Shown here one piece after another: positions 27,311 through 36,931 of a DNA stretch of 64,000 nucleotides. The DNA comes from UBA4877 sp002399345 (GTDB lineage Bacteria > Bacillota > Thermoanaerobacteria > Thermoanaerobacterales > UBA4877): positions 186,001 to 250,000 of the forward strand of contig DAIORT010000001.1 in NCBI GenBank assembly GCA_036752905.1. The letters are read 5' to 3'. Below the pieces are notes generated by a model. That model was given only the letters and a program-made list of their open reading frames with translations, had not been told where the DNA came from and made no database searches. Both the position numbers and the translations under genes were made by a program. Positions within the stretch are counted from its first letter, which is position 1; every line of letters begins with the position of its first letter.

Positions 27311-27787
27311 TTACTTGTCAAAATATTTTTTAAGTACCTCAAATCTGGGATCTATTGATTCATCACCATTTAATTTGGAATTTGAATCTTTGTAGTCAAT
27401 CCCTCCACAATTCTCATTACACAGATAACGATATGGAAGAGACAAAATCAAATCTGTTCTTATAAGTTTATCAAGGTAAACCTGATTGCCATCTTTAAAA
27501 AATACCTTTGTACCGGATTCATTTTCAAAATCATTGAGGTTATCATGAAGTTCTATTGTTGAATGATAATGGAGCGGCCTTAAGCACCTATAACATACGG
27601 TATCCAGTGAAACCTCCATCGAACCGTCTATATAAAAACCATCATCAGTATTGGTTATAACGGCATTTACATGTACGGGAGAGGTAAACTTAATATTTGA
27701 GTCCACATATTCATTTAATACCAAGTCAAAACTTGTGTTAATATATGAATATAATTTGCTCTTGATATTTGATATATCCAGCTTCAT
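27311..27787 (-). CDS. yceD: YceD/DUF177 family protein
   Basis: Conserved protein almost always encoded beside rpmF; homologues affect 23S rRNA levels in some species and plants. About 158 residues, starting MKLDISNIKS. A CYRCLRPL pair and a CNENCGG pair of cysteines suggest a metal site, as seen in many Firmicutes members. The ATG used follows GGGTGATGCAT; two earlier in-frame starts lie inside that site. Function here is inferred from family and context. Confidence 0.88.
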   Translation of the reverse strand: MKLDISNIKSKLYSYINTSFDLVLNEYVDSNIKFTSPVHVNAVITNTDDGFYIDGSMEVSLDTVCYRCLRPLHYHSTIELHDNLNDFENESGTKVFFKDGNQVYLDKLIRTDLILSLPYRYLCNENCGGIDYKDSNSKLNGDESIDPRFEVLKKYFDK

Positions 27788-27851
27788 ATGCATCACCCAA
27801 TTTTAAAGACATACTAATTATAAGTTGTTAAAACCGTACTGTCAATATTTT

Positions 27852-29054
27852 TTAATGTTTACCGACAAGCGCCAATGTTTCCCGCGCAATCATAAGCTCT
27901 TCATTGGTCGGTATTACCAACACTTTTACTTTTGACTCCGGTTTTGATATCTCTGCTTCTTTGCCCTGTACCTTATTTGCTTCCTTATCTAAAATTATTC
28001 CCAAATTATCCAAATCTTTTAGTACCATTTCTCTTATAATATCCGAGTTTTCTCCAACACCGGCAGTGAAAACTATAGCGTCTACCTTGCCGCCAAGTAC
28101 TGCTATATATGCACCAATATATTTTTTGACACCATAGGTAAAAGTCTCTAATGCTATCTGATTTTTTTTATTATCCTTTGATGCTGCCTCTTCAATATCC
28201 CTGAAGTCGCTGCTCAGTCCCGATATGCCCAAAACACCGGATTTCTTATTGAGCATGTCCACTACATCATAGGCAGATACATGTTCTTTATCCATTAAAA
28301 ACGTAATAACGGACGGATCGATGTCCCCAGATCTTGTACCCATAATAACCCCGTCTAAAGGAGTAAAACCCATGCTTGTATCTATAGATTTACCGTTTTT
28401 GATTGCCGTTATACTTGAGCCGTTTCCCAAATGACATGTAATAAGGTTTACTTCATTTACATCTTTATTAAGCATATTCGCTGCACGCAAAGTTACATAT
28501 TTATGTGAGGTACCATGAAAACCGTATTTTCTTATTTTGTACTTTTCATAGAGTTCATAAGGTATCCCATACATAAAAGCCTCGGGCGGTATTGTTTGGT
28601 GAAAAGCCGTATCAAATACAGCCACCATAGGAACACCGGGCATTAGCGCCTGGCAAGCCTTTATACCTACAATATTTGGTGGGTTATGAAGGGGGGCGAG
28701 CTCACTTTCATCATCAATTGTTTGCAATACATCATCGTTAATTACTACCGAACTTGCAAATCTCTCTCCTCCATGGACAACCCTGTGCCCTACGGCATCA
28801 ATTTCCTTAAGGCTTGTGATTGCACCTGAATTTTTATCCGTAAGCAGGCTGAGTGCTTTTTCCAACGCCTCTTTATGATTACTGATATTTGTTTTGATTG
28901 TCTGCTTATTCATACCGGATCTTTGATATTTGATCTGCGAACCGTCTATCCCTATCCGCTCAACAACACCCTTTGCTTTTACATCATTATTGTCCGTATC
29001 AATCAATTGATATTTTAGCGATGAGCTCCCGCAGTTTATTACTAAAATATTCAA
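27852..29054 (-). CDS. ackA: Acetate kinase
   Basis: Converts acetyl phosphate and ADP to acetate and ATP, a main energy step of fermentation. About 400 residues beginning (M)NILVINCGSSSLKYQL, with GHRVVHGG, FDTAFH and ITCHLGNGSS. The start is a TTG seven bases after AAAGGAG; another TTG at 29075 would add residues not found in the family. It forms an operon with pta, 32 bases away from the reassigned start. Confidence 0.97.
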   Translation of the reverse strand: MNILVINCGSSSLKYQLIDTDNNDVKAKGVVERIGIDGSQIKYQRSGMNKQTIKTNISNHKEALEKALSLLTDKNSGAITSLKEIDAVGHRVVHGGERFASSVVINDDVLQTIDDESELAPLHNPPNIVGIKACQALMPGVPMVAVFDTAFHQTIPPEAFMYGIPYELYEKYKIRKYGFHGTSHKYVTLRAANMLNKDVNEVNLITCHLGNGSSITAIKNGKSIDTSMGFTPLDGVIMGTRSGDIDPSVITFLMDKEHVSAYDVVDMLNKKSGVLGISGLSSDFRDIEEAASKDNKKNQIALETFTYGVKKYIGAYIAVLGGKVDAIVFTAGVGENSDIIREMVLKDLDNLGIILDKEANKVQGKEAEISKPESKVKVLVIPTNEELMIARETLALVGKH

Positions 29055-29086
29055 ATCCTTTCTCCTTTCGTTCAACTTGCTTATTT

Positions 29087-30079
29087 TTATTTAGCCTGTA
29101 CGGCCGTTATAGCAATAACATTATAAATATCTTCAAGGCTGCATCCTCTTGAAAGATCGTTAATTGGTTTATTAAGTCCTTGAGATACCGGCCCTATAGC
29201 CTGAGCGTTTGCTAACCGCTGTACTAATTTATAACCTATATTACCGGCTTGTAAATCAGGGAATATTAATACGTTGGCATTGCCTGCCACCTTGCTGCCG
29301 GGTGCCTTTTGCGCTGCTACGCTGGGTACCATTGAAGCATCAGCCTGCAATTCACCGTCAATTAGTAAATCCGGCGACATTTCTTTAGCTTTATTGAGAG
29401 CCTCCGTGACCTTGTCAACCAATTCACCTTTTGCACTACCTTTAGTTGAATATGACAGCATAGCTACCTTAGGATCAATCCCCAGTAATGTATTCGCTGT
29501 TGAAGCAGAAGATACAGCAATAGAAGCTAATTCATCCGCAGTCGGACTAGGATTTACGGCACAATCTGCAAATAAGAACACACCGTTGCTGCCATAACTG
29601 CAGTTAGGTACAACCATGATAAATGCACTTGATACTATGGACATTCCGGGAGCAGTTTTTATTATTTGAAAAGCAGGCCGCAAAATGTCCGCGGTCGTAT
29701 TGACGGCACCTGCTACCATACCATCACCATCTCCGGCTTGCACCATCATACATCCATAATATAATGGGTTTTTGATAGTTGCCTTTGCTTTTTCTAAATC
29801 TATGCCTTTCTTTTTACGCATCTCATAAAACTTTTCTGCATAATCATCAAATTTTGGTGAATTTACCGGGTTGATGATCTCTGCTTTATTAATATTTACT
29901 TTGAGATTTTCAGCTTGATGTTTAATTTCTTTCTCTTGTCCTAAAAGTACTATATCGACAATATCGTCATTCAAAATCATTTCCGCCGCTTTGAGCGTAC
30001 GTGGTTCCGTTCCTTCCGCCAGTACTATTTTTTTCTTACACTTATGTGCGTTTTCAATAATATTTTTCATTACTTCCAT
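29087..30079 (-). CDS. pta: Phosphate acetyltransferase
   Basis: Interconverts acetyl-CoA and acetyl phosphate, working with AckA. The 330 residues contain KKIVLAEGTEPRTLKAA, MVAGAVNTTADILRPA and VFLFADCAVNP, typical of the short class I Pta without N-terminal regulatory domains. The start ATG follows AAAGGAGGAAGTAAAAAC. It is divergent from tmcAL across 147 bases, an AT-rich gap where I could not choose a single convincing promoter. Confidence 0.97.
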   Translation of the reverse strand: MEVMKNIIENAHKCKKKIVLAEGTEPRTLKAAEMILNDDIVDIVLLGQEKEIKHQAENLKVNINKAEIINPVNSPKFDDYAEKFYEMRKKKGIDLEKAKATIKNPLYYGCMMVQAGDGDGMVAGAVNTTADILRPAFQIIKTAPGMSIVSSAFIMVVPNCSYGSNGVFLFADCAVNPSPTADELASIAVSSASTANTLLGIDPKVAMLSYSTKGSAKGELVDKVTEALNKAKEMSPDLLIDGELQADASMVPSVAAQKAPGSKVAGNANVLIFPDLQAGNIGYKLVQRLANAQAIGPVSQGLNKPINDLSRGCSLEDIYNVIAITAVQAK

Positions 30080-30226
30080 GTTTTTACTTCCTCCTTTAAA
30101 ATCACTGCATAAGTTGATATTCTACTTATAATGCTAAATCCCTGCAAAAATGATAAAATAATTATATTGTAAACATATTATAAAGAAAGTTAGTTCAAAA
30201 TATTTATACAAAGGAATAGTGATTTT

Positions 30227-31447
30227 ATGGTGGTATTAGGTATTATCTCCGAATATAATCCTTTTAATAATGGACATTTATATCATTTAAGAAGATCTAA
30301 AGAAATAACAAAAGCCGATGCAGCCATCGACATAATGAGCGGAAATTTTACTCAAAGAGGAGAACCCGCTTTATTTGATAAATGGGTTAGAGCGGAAGCG
30401 GCAATCAAAAGCGGAGTAAATCTTGTCATTGAACTACCCGTATGCTACGCTACCTCCAGTGCTGAATTATTTTCCTATGGTGCGGTAAGCTTGTTGGACA
30501 GACTCGGTATTGTAGATTATATTTCTTTCGGCAGCGAAGAAGGTAATATGAAAAACCTTCTTAATATATCCGACCTGTTGGCTAATGAAAGCGAACTTTT
30601 TAAAATCTATCTCAGGAATTTCCTTAAAGACGGTAATTCCTTTGCCAAAGCGCGGCAGCTTTCATTAGAAAGATTGGGCATAGATGCCGGCCCCATCAGA
30701 TCACCGAATAATATACTGGGCATAGAATATTTGAAGTGGCTGAATCGTCTGAACAGTGTTATAAAACCTGTCACTGTCAAAAGAATAGGCTCAGAATACA
30801 ATCAGCAGGTTTTAAGCAAGGATACATTTGTTTCCAGCGCTACGTCTATCAGAAAAGCTTTAAGCAACAGTGATTTACCTGCTATTAAAAATCATATTCC
30901 GGAGGATTCTTACGAGGTTTTAAGAAAAAATATAATGAGCGGAAAGATGCCGATCTTTAAGAAAAGCATGGAAGAAATAATATTTTACAATTTGCTTAAA
31001 GATAATGATCTTAAAGAAATATTCGATGTCTCCGAAGGATTAAATAAAAGAATAAAACATATGGTATACAAATCCAATTCACTAGAAAACTTGCTTTCTA
31101 ATATAAAAACAAAGAGGTATGCATACAGTAGGATTTCGCGTATACTTTTCCATTCTTTATTGCATTATACAAAAGAAGAAGCAAATATTTTTAATGAAAC
31201 CGGGCCTCTGTATGCACGAATATTAGGCTTTGACAGCGTTGGAAGAGAGCTTATTAAAAATATTGATAATCATTGTAGTTTAACTTTAGTAACAAATGTA
31301 AGCAAACAATATAGCCGGCTTGACAGTACGGCTAAAAAAATGCTTGATAAAGACATTTTGGCAACTGATCTTTACTCTCTGATTAGTACAAATAATAAAA
31401 TAAAATTAAGCAGGGATTTCATAAAACGACCGGTTATAATCAGTTAA
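30227..31447 (+). CDS. tmcAL: tRNA(Met) cytidine acetate ligase family protein (TmcAL/YlbM)
   Basis: Bacillus TmcAL makes N4-acetylcytidine in elongator tRNA-Met from acetate and ATP. The 406 residues begin GIISEYNPFNNGHLYHL and carry SSATSIRKAL further on. The usual HNGH nucleotidyltransferase motif reads Asn14-Asn15-Gly16-His17 here, so its first His is replaced; activity may be altered. The start ATG follows AAAGGAATAGTGATTTT. Placement near coaD, ylbJ and yceD-rpmF matches the Bacillus ylb cluster. The presence of ackA-pta next door fits an acetate-using enzyme but may be chance. Confidence 0.88.
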   Translation: MVVLGIISEYNPFNNGHLYHLRRSKEITKADAAIDIMSGNFTQRGEPALFDKWVRAEAAIKSGVNLVIELPVCYATSSAELFSYGAVSLLDRLGIVDYISFGSEEGNMKNLLNISDLLANESELFKIYLRNFLKDGNSFAKARQLSLERLGIDAGPIRSPNNILGIEYLKWLNRLNSVIKPVTVKRIGSEYNQQVLSKDTFVSSATSIRKALSNSDLPAIKNHIPEDSYEVLRKNIMSGKMPIFKKSMEEIIFYNLLKDNDLKEIFDVSEGLNKRIKHMVYKSNSLENLLSNIKTKRYAYSRISRILFHSLLHYTKEEANIFNETGPLYARILGFDSVGRELIKNIDNHCSLTLVTNVSKQYSRLDSTAKKMLDKDILATDLYSLISTNNKIKLSRDFIKRPVIIS

Positions 31448-31503
31448 CTGATTTTGTAATAATCATCCGCATAGATATATACACATATTATGGGTGATTA
31501 TTA

Positions 31504-32688
31504 ATGAACGCTAAAAGGCACTTAAAAAGTGTACTCTTTTCTGCATTAATTTGTCTATTATTAGTTTTTATTGTTATGTATCCGCAGGAGATTATAGATG
31601 CTTCACGGGAAGGGTTATTTTTATGGTTTAATAATATTTTTCCGTCTTTATTTCCATTTGCGGTAATCAGCCAGCTGCTTCTGGGACTTGGTGTAGTAAA
31701 TTTTTTAGGAACATTGCTCGAGCCGTTGATGCGGCCGCTTCTAAATGTTCCCGGTGAGGGAGCACTGTGCTTTGCCATAGGTATAACCTCTGGGTATCCT
31801 ATGGGTGCTAAACTGATTGCCTCCTTAAGAAATTTAAAATCATGTACTAAGTATGAAGCGGAGAGGCTGATGTCTTTTTGCAACAGTGCCGGTCCTCTTT
31901 TTATAATCGGTGCCATTGGAGCAGGTATATTTGATAATTCCAAAATAGGATATCTATTGCTACTATGCAATTACGCCGCACTAATTACTACGGGTTTTAT
32001 ATTTAAAAGATATGGGCGGGCTGCTAAAAGCAAAAGATATGTAAAATCATATAAAACAAATATATTTAAAAAGGCAATAATTAACATGACCGATGCACAG
32101 AAAGAAGATGGAAGATCCATAAATATAATATTCTCAGATGCAGTTAGAGACGGAATTAATTCGATGCTGATGATAGGAGGTTATATTATAGCATTTTCCG
32201 TAATCGTGAAACTGCTTAATATTACCGGTGTCACCTCTATGATTTCTAATGCGGTATATTATATATCCGGCGGCTATATCCCACATGGCCTAACCACAGG
32301 TATAATTAACGGCATTTTTGAAATGACGGTAGGTTGTAAAAGTCTTAAGTCTTTATCCTTATCAATGTATCATAAGACCATGCTGGCAGGATTTATTCTT
32401 GCATGGGGCGGGTTTTCTACACATGCCCAGGTTATTGGAGAATTAGAAAATACCGATATCAGTTATGTTAAATATTTTTTGGCTAAGGTCATACACGGCA
32501 TAATTACACCCCTGTATATTTCAATAGCATATCCGCTTATTATAAAATCTAAAACGGCAGCGGTTTTTAATGCATATGGCGGATGGCTTGATAATTTTAC
32601 TTTCTCATTGTTAATGATTGTTGTAGTCACAATGGTTATTTTAGCATTAGCAGTAATAAACGGCCTGGCCGTTAAAAATAAATATTAG
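31504..32688 (+). CDS. ylbJ: Sporulation integral membrane protein YlbJ
   Basis: Polytopic membrane protein required for spore cortex formation in Bacillus. The 394 residues contain about eight to ten hydrophobic segments and the motifs FNNIFPSLFPF, GITSGYPMGAK, and FCNSAGPLFIIG, typical of the nucleoside-transporter-like (Gate) fold. The start ATG follows GGGTGATTATTA. Its TAG stop overlaps the TAA stop of the convergent coiled-coil gene, leaving no room for a terminator. It is probably expressed in the mother cell, but no sigma-E promoter could be assigned with confidence. Confidence 0.9.
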   Translation: MNAKRHLKSVLFSALICLLLVFIVMYPQEIIDASREGLFLWFNNIFPSLFPFAVISQLLLGLGVVNFLGTLLEPLMRPLLNVPGEGALCFAIGITSGYPMGAKLIASLRNLKSCTKYEAERLMSFCNSAGPLFIIGAIGAGIFDNSKIGYLLLLCNYAALITTGFIFKRYGRAAKSKRYVKSYKTNIFKKAIINMTDAQKEDGRSINIIFSDAVRDGINSMLMIGGYIIAFSVIVKLLNITGVTSMISNAVYYISGGYIPHGLTTGIINGIFEMTVGCKSLKSLSLSMYHKTMLAGFILAWGGFSTHAQVIGELENTDISYVKYFLAKVIHGIITPLYISIAYPLIIKSKTAAVFNAYGGWLDNFTFSLLMIVVVTMVILALAVINGLAVKNKY

Positions 32689-33128
32689 CTGTTTTTAAGT
32701 TCATCACGGTTCTTTTTAACCGTATCCATGAGATTTGCTAAATCGTTTTCCAATTTTTCCATTATGGCATCTGCATATTCCTTTGAGCCCAAGCGTATTT
32801 CTTTTGCATTTTTCTGGGCTGACGTTTTTATGTTGTCGGCCTCGGTTTTAGCCATTTTTGCTATTTCATTTTCATCAACCATTAACTTTATTTTCTTTTC
32901 CGCTTCTGAAAGTATAACATCAGATTGCTTTTGTGCCTCCATTAGAATCTCCTGCTTATGATTAGTGACCCATTCGGCATTTTTGATATTATCCGGCAGA
33001 CTGAGCCTCATGTCCTGTACCATCTTCAGAAACTCATCCCGATCAATCATGGTCTTGTTCATCATTGGAATGGTTTTAGAGTTATTAAGCGTCTCCTCCA
33101 TCTCGTCCAATATTTCTAATACATCCAT
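32685..33128 (-). CDS. Coiled-coil protein of unknown function
   Basis: About 147 residues starting MDVLEILDEMEETL. Residues about 45-145 are strongly charged and helical with a clear heptad pattern (MEAQKQSDVILSEAEKK, then MAKTEADNIKTSAQKNAKEI), resembling the coiled-coil parts of DivIVA or the V-ATPase E / F-ATPase b subunits. No signal peptide or membrane helix. The ATG eight bases after GGAGG is chosen over an earlier one at 33134. It follows coaD by 2 bases; the same small gene is common next to rsmD-coaD in Clostridia. Function unknown. Confidence 0.75.
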   Translation of the reverse strand: MDVLEILDEMEETLNNSKTIPMMNKTMIDRDEFLKMVQDMRLSLPDNIKNAEWVTNHKQEILMEAQKQSDVILSEAEKKIKLMVDENEIAKMAKTEADNIKTSAQKNAKEIRLGSKEYADAIMEKLENDLANLMDTVKKNRDELKNS

Positions 33129-33130
33129 GT

Positions 33131-33613
33131 TCATATACCTCCATATTTCCCCTGTAATTTATGCTCCACATATTCAGGAACAAAATCGCTGATATCACCG
33201 TTAAATCTGGCTACCTCTTTTACTGCACTGGAGCTTACATATCCATATTTATTATCAGTCATCATAAAAAACGTTTCAATATTATTATTTAATTTTTTAT
33301 TCATAAGCTCCATATTCAGTTCCATCTCAAAATCCGCATGTACGCGTAATCCCTTCACTACCAGTTGATAGTCATTTTGTTTCATATAATCCGTCAAAAG
33401 ACCGGAGAAACAGTCAATCTCTACATTTTCAAAATTTACCGTGACTCTTTTAAGCATATCCATGCGTTCCTCAATGCTAAAAAGAGGCTTTTTTGCGGTA
33501 TTATGTAATACTGCAACAACCACTCTATCGAATATTTTTGCCGATCTTTCTATTATATTAAGATGACCATTTGTTACAGGATCAAAGCTGCCGGGATAAA
33601 CAATAGTTTTCAT
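33131..33613 (-). CDS. coaD: Phosphopantetheine adenylyltransferase
   Basis: Fourth step of coenzyme A synthesis. About 160 residues: YPGSFDPVTNGHLNII carries the TxGH nucleotidyl-transfer motif, with GLRVHADFEMELNM and the YGYVSSSAVKEVA adenylate-binding segment further on. The ATG overlaps the rsmD stop (TGATG) and lies eight bases after AAAGGAG. The rsmD-coaD pair is nearly universal in Firmicutes. Confidence 0.97.
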   Translation of the reverse strand: MKTIVYPGSFDPVTNGHLNIIERSAKIFDRVVVAVLHNTAKKPLFSIEERMDMLKRVTVNFENVEIDCFSGLLTDYMKQNDYQLVVKGLRVHADFEMELNMELMNKKLNNNIETFFMMTDNKYGYVSSSAVKEVARFNGDISDFVPEYVEHKLQGKYGGI

Positions 33614-34176
33614 CAAGCGTTCTCCTTTGTGTAGAATTTCAAAACAGTTTTACTGTATTTTTTTTCTTTATAACAAGAAAAACCATATAAATTGTCTGCT
33701 AATTTTACATCATTACTTAATTCCAATATCACTACGCTATTATCTCCTACAAGCTGATATATGTCCAAAAATCTCAGGGATTCTTCATATAAATTTCCAT
33801 GATATGGCGGGTCAATAAGCACCAGATCAAAAATAGATTTTCTTTGGCTGAGATAATTTAACGCCTCTAAAAAATTCATATTTAATATCATATACGAATC
33901 GCGTTGGTTCAATCTTGTTTTTGCAAGGTTTTTCTTTAACAACTCCACACTGCTTTTAGAATTATCCACAAAAACACAAAAGGCAGCATCTCGGCTTAAC
34001 GCCTCTATCCCCAACGCTCCAGTTCCTGCAAAAAGGTCTAGGACCCTTGAATTGGCCGTTTCAAATGCAATAATATCAAACAAAGCCTCTTTAACTTTAT
34101 CAGAAGTTGGCCTTATATTGTAATCATCAGGATTAATAAGCTTAATACCTTTTTTAGCACCGGAAATCACTCTCAT
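33613..34176 (-). CDS. rsmD: 16S rRNA (guanine966-N2)-methyltransferase RsmD
   Basis: Rossmann-fold methyltransferase acting on the 30S subunit. The 187 residues start MRVISGAKKG, with the SAM-binding LDLFAGTGALGIEALSR and catalytic DPPY (LIDPPYHGN). Last bases overlap the coaD start codon. Confidence 0.95.
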   Translation of the reverse strand: MRVISGAKKGIKLINPDDYNIRPTSDKVKEALFDIIAFETANSRVLDLFAGTGALGIEALSRDAAFCVFVDNSKSSVELLKKNLAKTRLNQRDSYMILNMNFLEALNYLSQRKSIFDLVLIDPPYHGNLYEESLRFLDIYQLVGDNSVVILELSNDVKLADNLYGFSCYKEKKYSKTVLKFYTKENA

Positions 34177-34311
34177 TTGAACTCACCCTTTAGTATTTAA
34201 CTATATTTTAACATAAATTTATATAAAAATGTATAAAGTTTTCAATTGAGGTTAATAATTATATATGGGAAATAAATTTCCTAAAATTCTTCCTTCAATT
34301 TCTCCTCTCCC

Positions 34312-34347
34312 AAAAAAAGGAATGACCCGTAAGAGTCATTCCTTTTT
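34312..34347 (-). terminator. Terminator after the spore protein gene
   Basis: 13-bp stem AAAAAGGAATGAC / GTCATTCCTTTTT with an 8-base loop and T-runs on both strands, 16 bases after the stop of the spore protein gene at 34363. Confidence 0.85.
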
Positions 34348-34362
34348 ATTTATAATATTTTA

Positions 34363-34608
34363 TTACCTGCTTTGTGGAGTGTTTGGATTGTTATTTCCGG
34401 CCATTGTTCTTTCAGCCATCTCTATCATTTTTCTCACCATGTGGCCACCTACTGCGCCACAATCACGAGATGAAAGATTACCCCAATAACCATCGGCCGG
34501 AGGCTGAACTCCTATCTCATTAGCAACCTCATATTTCCACTGATCCATTGCTTTCTTTGCTTCCCTTACAACAATAATGTTGCTGTTTGTATTTGATCCT
34601 TGTGCCAT
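34363..34608 (-). CDS. Small acid-soluble spore protein, alpha/beta type
   Basis: DNA-binding protein that coats spore DNA and protects it from UV and hydrolysis. About 81 residues starting MAQGSNTNSN; MDQWKYEVANEIGV is close to the Bacillus KLKYEIASEFGV-type core, with the GPR-protease-type acidic segment following, and GYWGNLSSRDCGAVGGHMVRKMIEMAE is the second conserved half (partly quoted). One Cys in the CGAVGG segment is unusual. The start follows GGAGGTGATAATA. It is probably made in the forespore; TGATAT and CATGTTTA boxes 16 bases apart about 65 bases upstream loosely resemble a sigma-G promoter. Confidence 0.93.
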   Translation of the reverse strand: MAQGSNTNSNIIVVREAKKAMDQWKYEVANEIGVQPPADGYWGNLSSRDCGAVGGHMVRKMIEMAERTMAGNNNPNTPQSR

Positions 34609-34737
34609 TATTATCACCTCCTATTTATTGTTGCAGTATTAATATAACCGAATTCGTCTTTTGTAAACATGTAATAGAAGGTAAAGTATATCAATATTGC
34701 CTTAGAAAAAAATTACTATTGGTTAAGTTAATAAACT

Positions 34738-36786
34738 TTAGTTAAGAGTAACCTCTTCATCACTAAAACTCCATTTTTCTTTGATAGAACTCATCAACTG
34801 ATTTGTTGTCTGGGAATATACTCCGTACTTATTTATAAAATATTTTACAGCTGAGACAGTTTCCTCCAATACTTTATTGTCAATATAGTCAATAGTTTTA
34901 AAACTAGGCAGGCCGTGCTGGCTAAAACCCAAAAAATCACCTGGCCCTCTTAACTTTAAGTCATATTCAGAAATTTTAAAACCGTTGTTTGTCTGTGCCA
35001 AAATTTTTAACCTATCTTTGGCCTGTGCATTATTATTACCCAGGACAAGGAAACAATAAGATTTTTCTTCGCTTCGTCCCACCCGACCACGTAGCTGATG
35101 CAATTGGGCCAGGCCAAACCTCTCGGCATTTTCAATGACAATTGCCGTGGCACCCGGGACATCTACGCCGACTTCAATTACAGTAGTTGAAACAAGCAAG
35201 TTAATTGCGCCTGATTTAAATCCATTCATTATGGAGTCTTTTTCCTCCTGCGTCAATTTACCATGAAGCAAACCCACTCTATATCCCGCAAATTCTTTTT
35301 TTAGCTCTGCATAGACCTGGTCGGCTGAGACAACATCCAGCTTGTCCGAGTCCTCAATTAACGGCACCACCACATAGCACTGTTCTTTCTTTTTTAAAAG
35401 TTTTTCTATAAAACCATACACGCCCGTGCGCATATCTTTATTTACAAGGTAGGTCTTGACCGGTTTTCTACCTGGAGGCATTTCATCAATAACAGAAATA
35501 TCCAAATCCCCGTATATTATAAGAGCGAGGCTTCGCGGTATGGGTGTTGCGGTCATGACAAGAACATCGCAGTTTCTACCTTTATGCTCCAATAAAGACC
35601 TTTGATGAACTCCGAACCTATGTTGTTCATCTGTGATTACAAGCCCTAAATTATTAAATTTTACATCTTCCTGAATGAGTGCATGTGTGCCAATTACTAC
35701 ATTTATTTTGTCCTCGTATGTATCTTTTAATATCTTATTTTTCTTTTTTGCCATCATAGAACCCGTAAGAAGACCGATATTTATTCGATAATCTTTAAAA
35801 AAGTTTTTTAATGTGTCATAGTGCTGCTGCGCTAGGATTTCCGTCGGTGCCATAAAGGCGACCTGATGGTCATTTTTTATCGCCTTATATATTGCTAGGG
35901 CTGCAACCACAGTCTTTCCTGAGCCCACGTCACCCTGCAATAACCTGTTCATCTGTTTGTCGCTTTCCATGTCATTGCTTATTTCCTCCCAGGCACGGTG
36001 CTGGGCAGTTGTAAGTTTGAAGGGGAGTTTATCTATAAAATCATTTTCGCCACATGATTTAAAAGGTATTCCCTTATTCATTTTATTTCTTCTTAATTTT
36101 ACAAGGTTGAAATATAACATCACTTCGAATAATTCCTGAAATGCAAGCCGCCTTTTTGCCTTTGCTATATAATGGACATTTTCTGGGTAATGTATATTAA
36201 TGTATGCGTTTTTTTTATCTATCAGTTTATATCTTTCAATGATATCACGGGGCAATCCCTCATCTACTTCAGAAACATAGTTTAATGCCTCTTTTGTAAT
36301 TCTCCTCATCAAATGTTGAGTAATGTTCTTTGTAAGACCGTATACAGGATAAATGTGCAGATGTTCGTTTAAATCATTATTAATGGGCTTACACTCGGGA
36401 TTTAATATCTGCAGCTCTCCATAAGATATTTGGACCTCGCCATAAACAATATAATATTTACCCGCTGTAAATTTTTTCGCCGCATAACTCTGATTGAAAA
36501 AGGTCAGTGTGGCATAACCCGTATCATCATTGGTATAAATTTTTGTTATGCTTAGATTTCTGCGCGGTCTCAATACCTTATAACGTCCGGTATACTTCAC
36601 TACCACCATATATTTATTTCCGGCAGCCATATTCCGTATTTTTGTAATAACCGACCTGTCCTCGTAATCCCGCGGGAAATAATTAAGCAAGTCGGCAATA
36701 TTATAAATGCCAATGCCGCCTAAAGCCTGTGCACGGCCTGGCCCTACTCCTTTTATATACCTGACTGGTGAATCTAGTTTTGACAT
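34738..36786 (-). CDS. recG: ATP-dependent DNA helicase RecG
   Basis: Fork-regression and branch-migration helicase. About 682 residues: N-terminal wedge/OB domain (MSKLDSPVRYIKGVGPGRA...), Walker A GDVGSGKT, DEQHRFGVHQR (motif II DEQH), ATPIPRS, and the C-terminal helicase motif QLRGRVGRS. The ATG follows TTTGGAGGTCATT; a longer frame to 36816 starts upstream of the binding site. In Bacillus yloU and fakA lie between rpmB and recG; here they are absent. Confidence 0.97.
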   Translation of the reverse strand: MSKLDSPVRYIKGVGPGRAQALGGIGIYNIADLLNYFPRDYEDRSVITKIRNMAAGNKYMVVVKYTGRYKVLRPRRNLSITKIYTNDDTGYATLTFFNQSYAAKKFTAGKYYIVYGEVQISYGELQILNPECKPINNDLNEHLHIYPVYGLTKNITQHLMRRITKEALNYVSEVDEGLPRDIIERYKLIDKKNAYINIHYPENVHYIAKAKRRLAFQELFEVMLYFNLVKLRRNKMNKGIPFKSCGENDFIDKLPFKLTTAQHRAWEEISNDMESDKQMNRLLQGDVGSGKTVVAALAIYKAIKNDHQVAFMAPTEILAQQHYDTLKNFFKDYRINIGLLTGSMMAKKKNKILKDTYEDKINVVIGTHALIQEDVKFNNLGLVITDEQHRFGVHQRSLLEHKGRNCDVLVMTATPIPRSLALIIYGDLDISVIDEMPPGRKPVKTYLVNKDMRTGVYGFIEKLLKKKEQCYVVVPLIEDSDKLDVVSADQVYAELKKEFAGYRVGLLHGKLTQEEKDSIMNGFKSGAINLLVSTTVIEVGVDVPGATAIVIENAERFGLAQLHQLRGRVGRSEEKSYCFLVLGNNNAQAKDRLKILAQTNNGFKISEYDLKLRGPGDFLGFSQHGLPSFKTIDYIDNKVLEETVSAVKYFINKYGVYSQTTNQLMSSIKEKWSFSDEEVTLN

Positions 36787-36867
36787 AATGACCTCCAAAT
36801 AACATAAATAATTCATACTATAATCATTTTAATAAATATGCTTTTATCAATCAACACAAAGTTTTTA

Positions 36868-36897
36868 TTGAAATCATTACCTGTTATGTGTTAAAAT
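36868..36897 (+). promoter_or_regulatory. Predicted sigma-A promoter of rpmB
   Basis: TTGAAA (36868-36873), 18-base spacer, TAAAAT (36892-36897), 35 bases before the rpmB ATG. Predicted by eye. Confidence 0.5.
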
Positions 36898-36931
36898 TTA
36901 CTTGATTAAGTCAAGCTAGGAGGTGTATTTA

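Noticed and set aside
31484..31491. CATATTAT resembling a sigma-E -10 box upstream of ylbJ
   Set aside because: It ends only 12 bases before the ATG, so the transcript would start inside the ribosome binding site, and no suitable -35 box lies 13-15 bases upstream.
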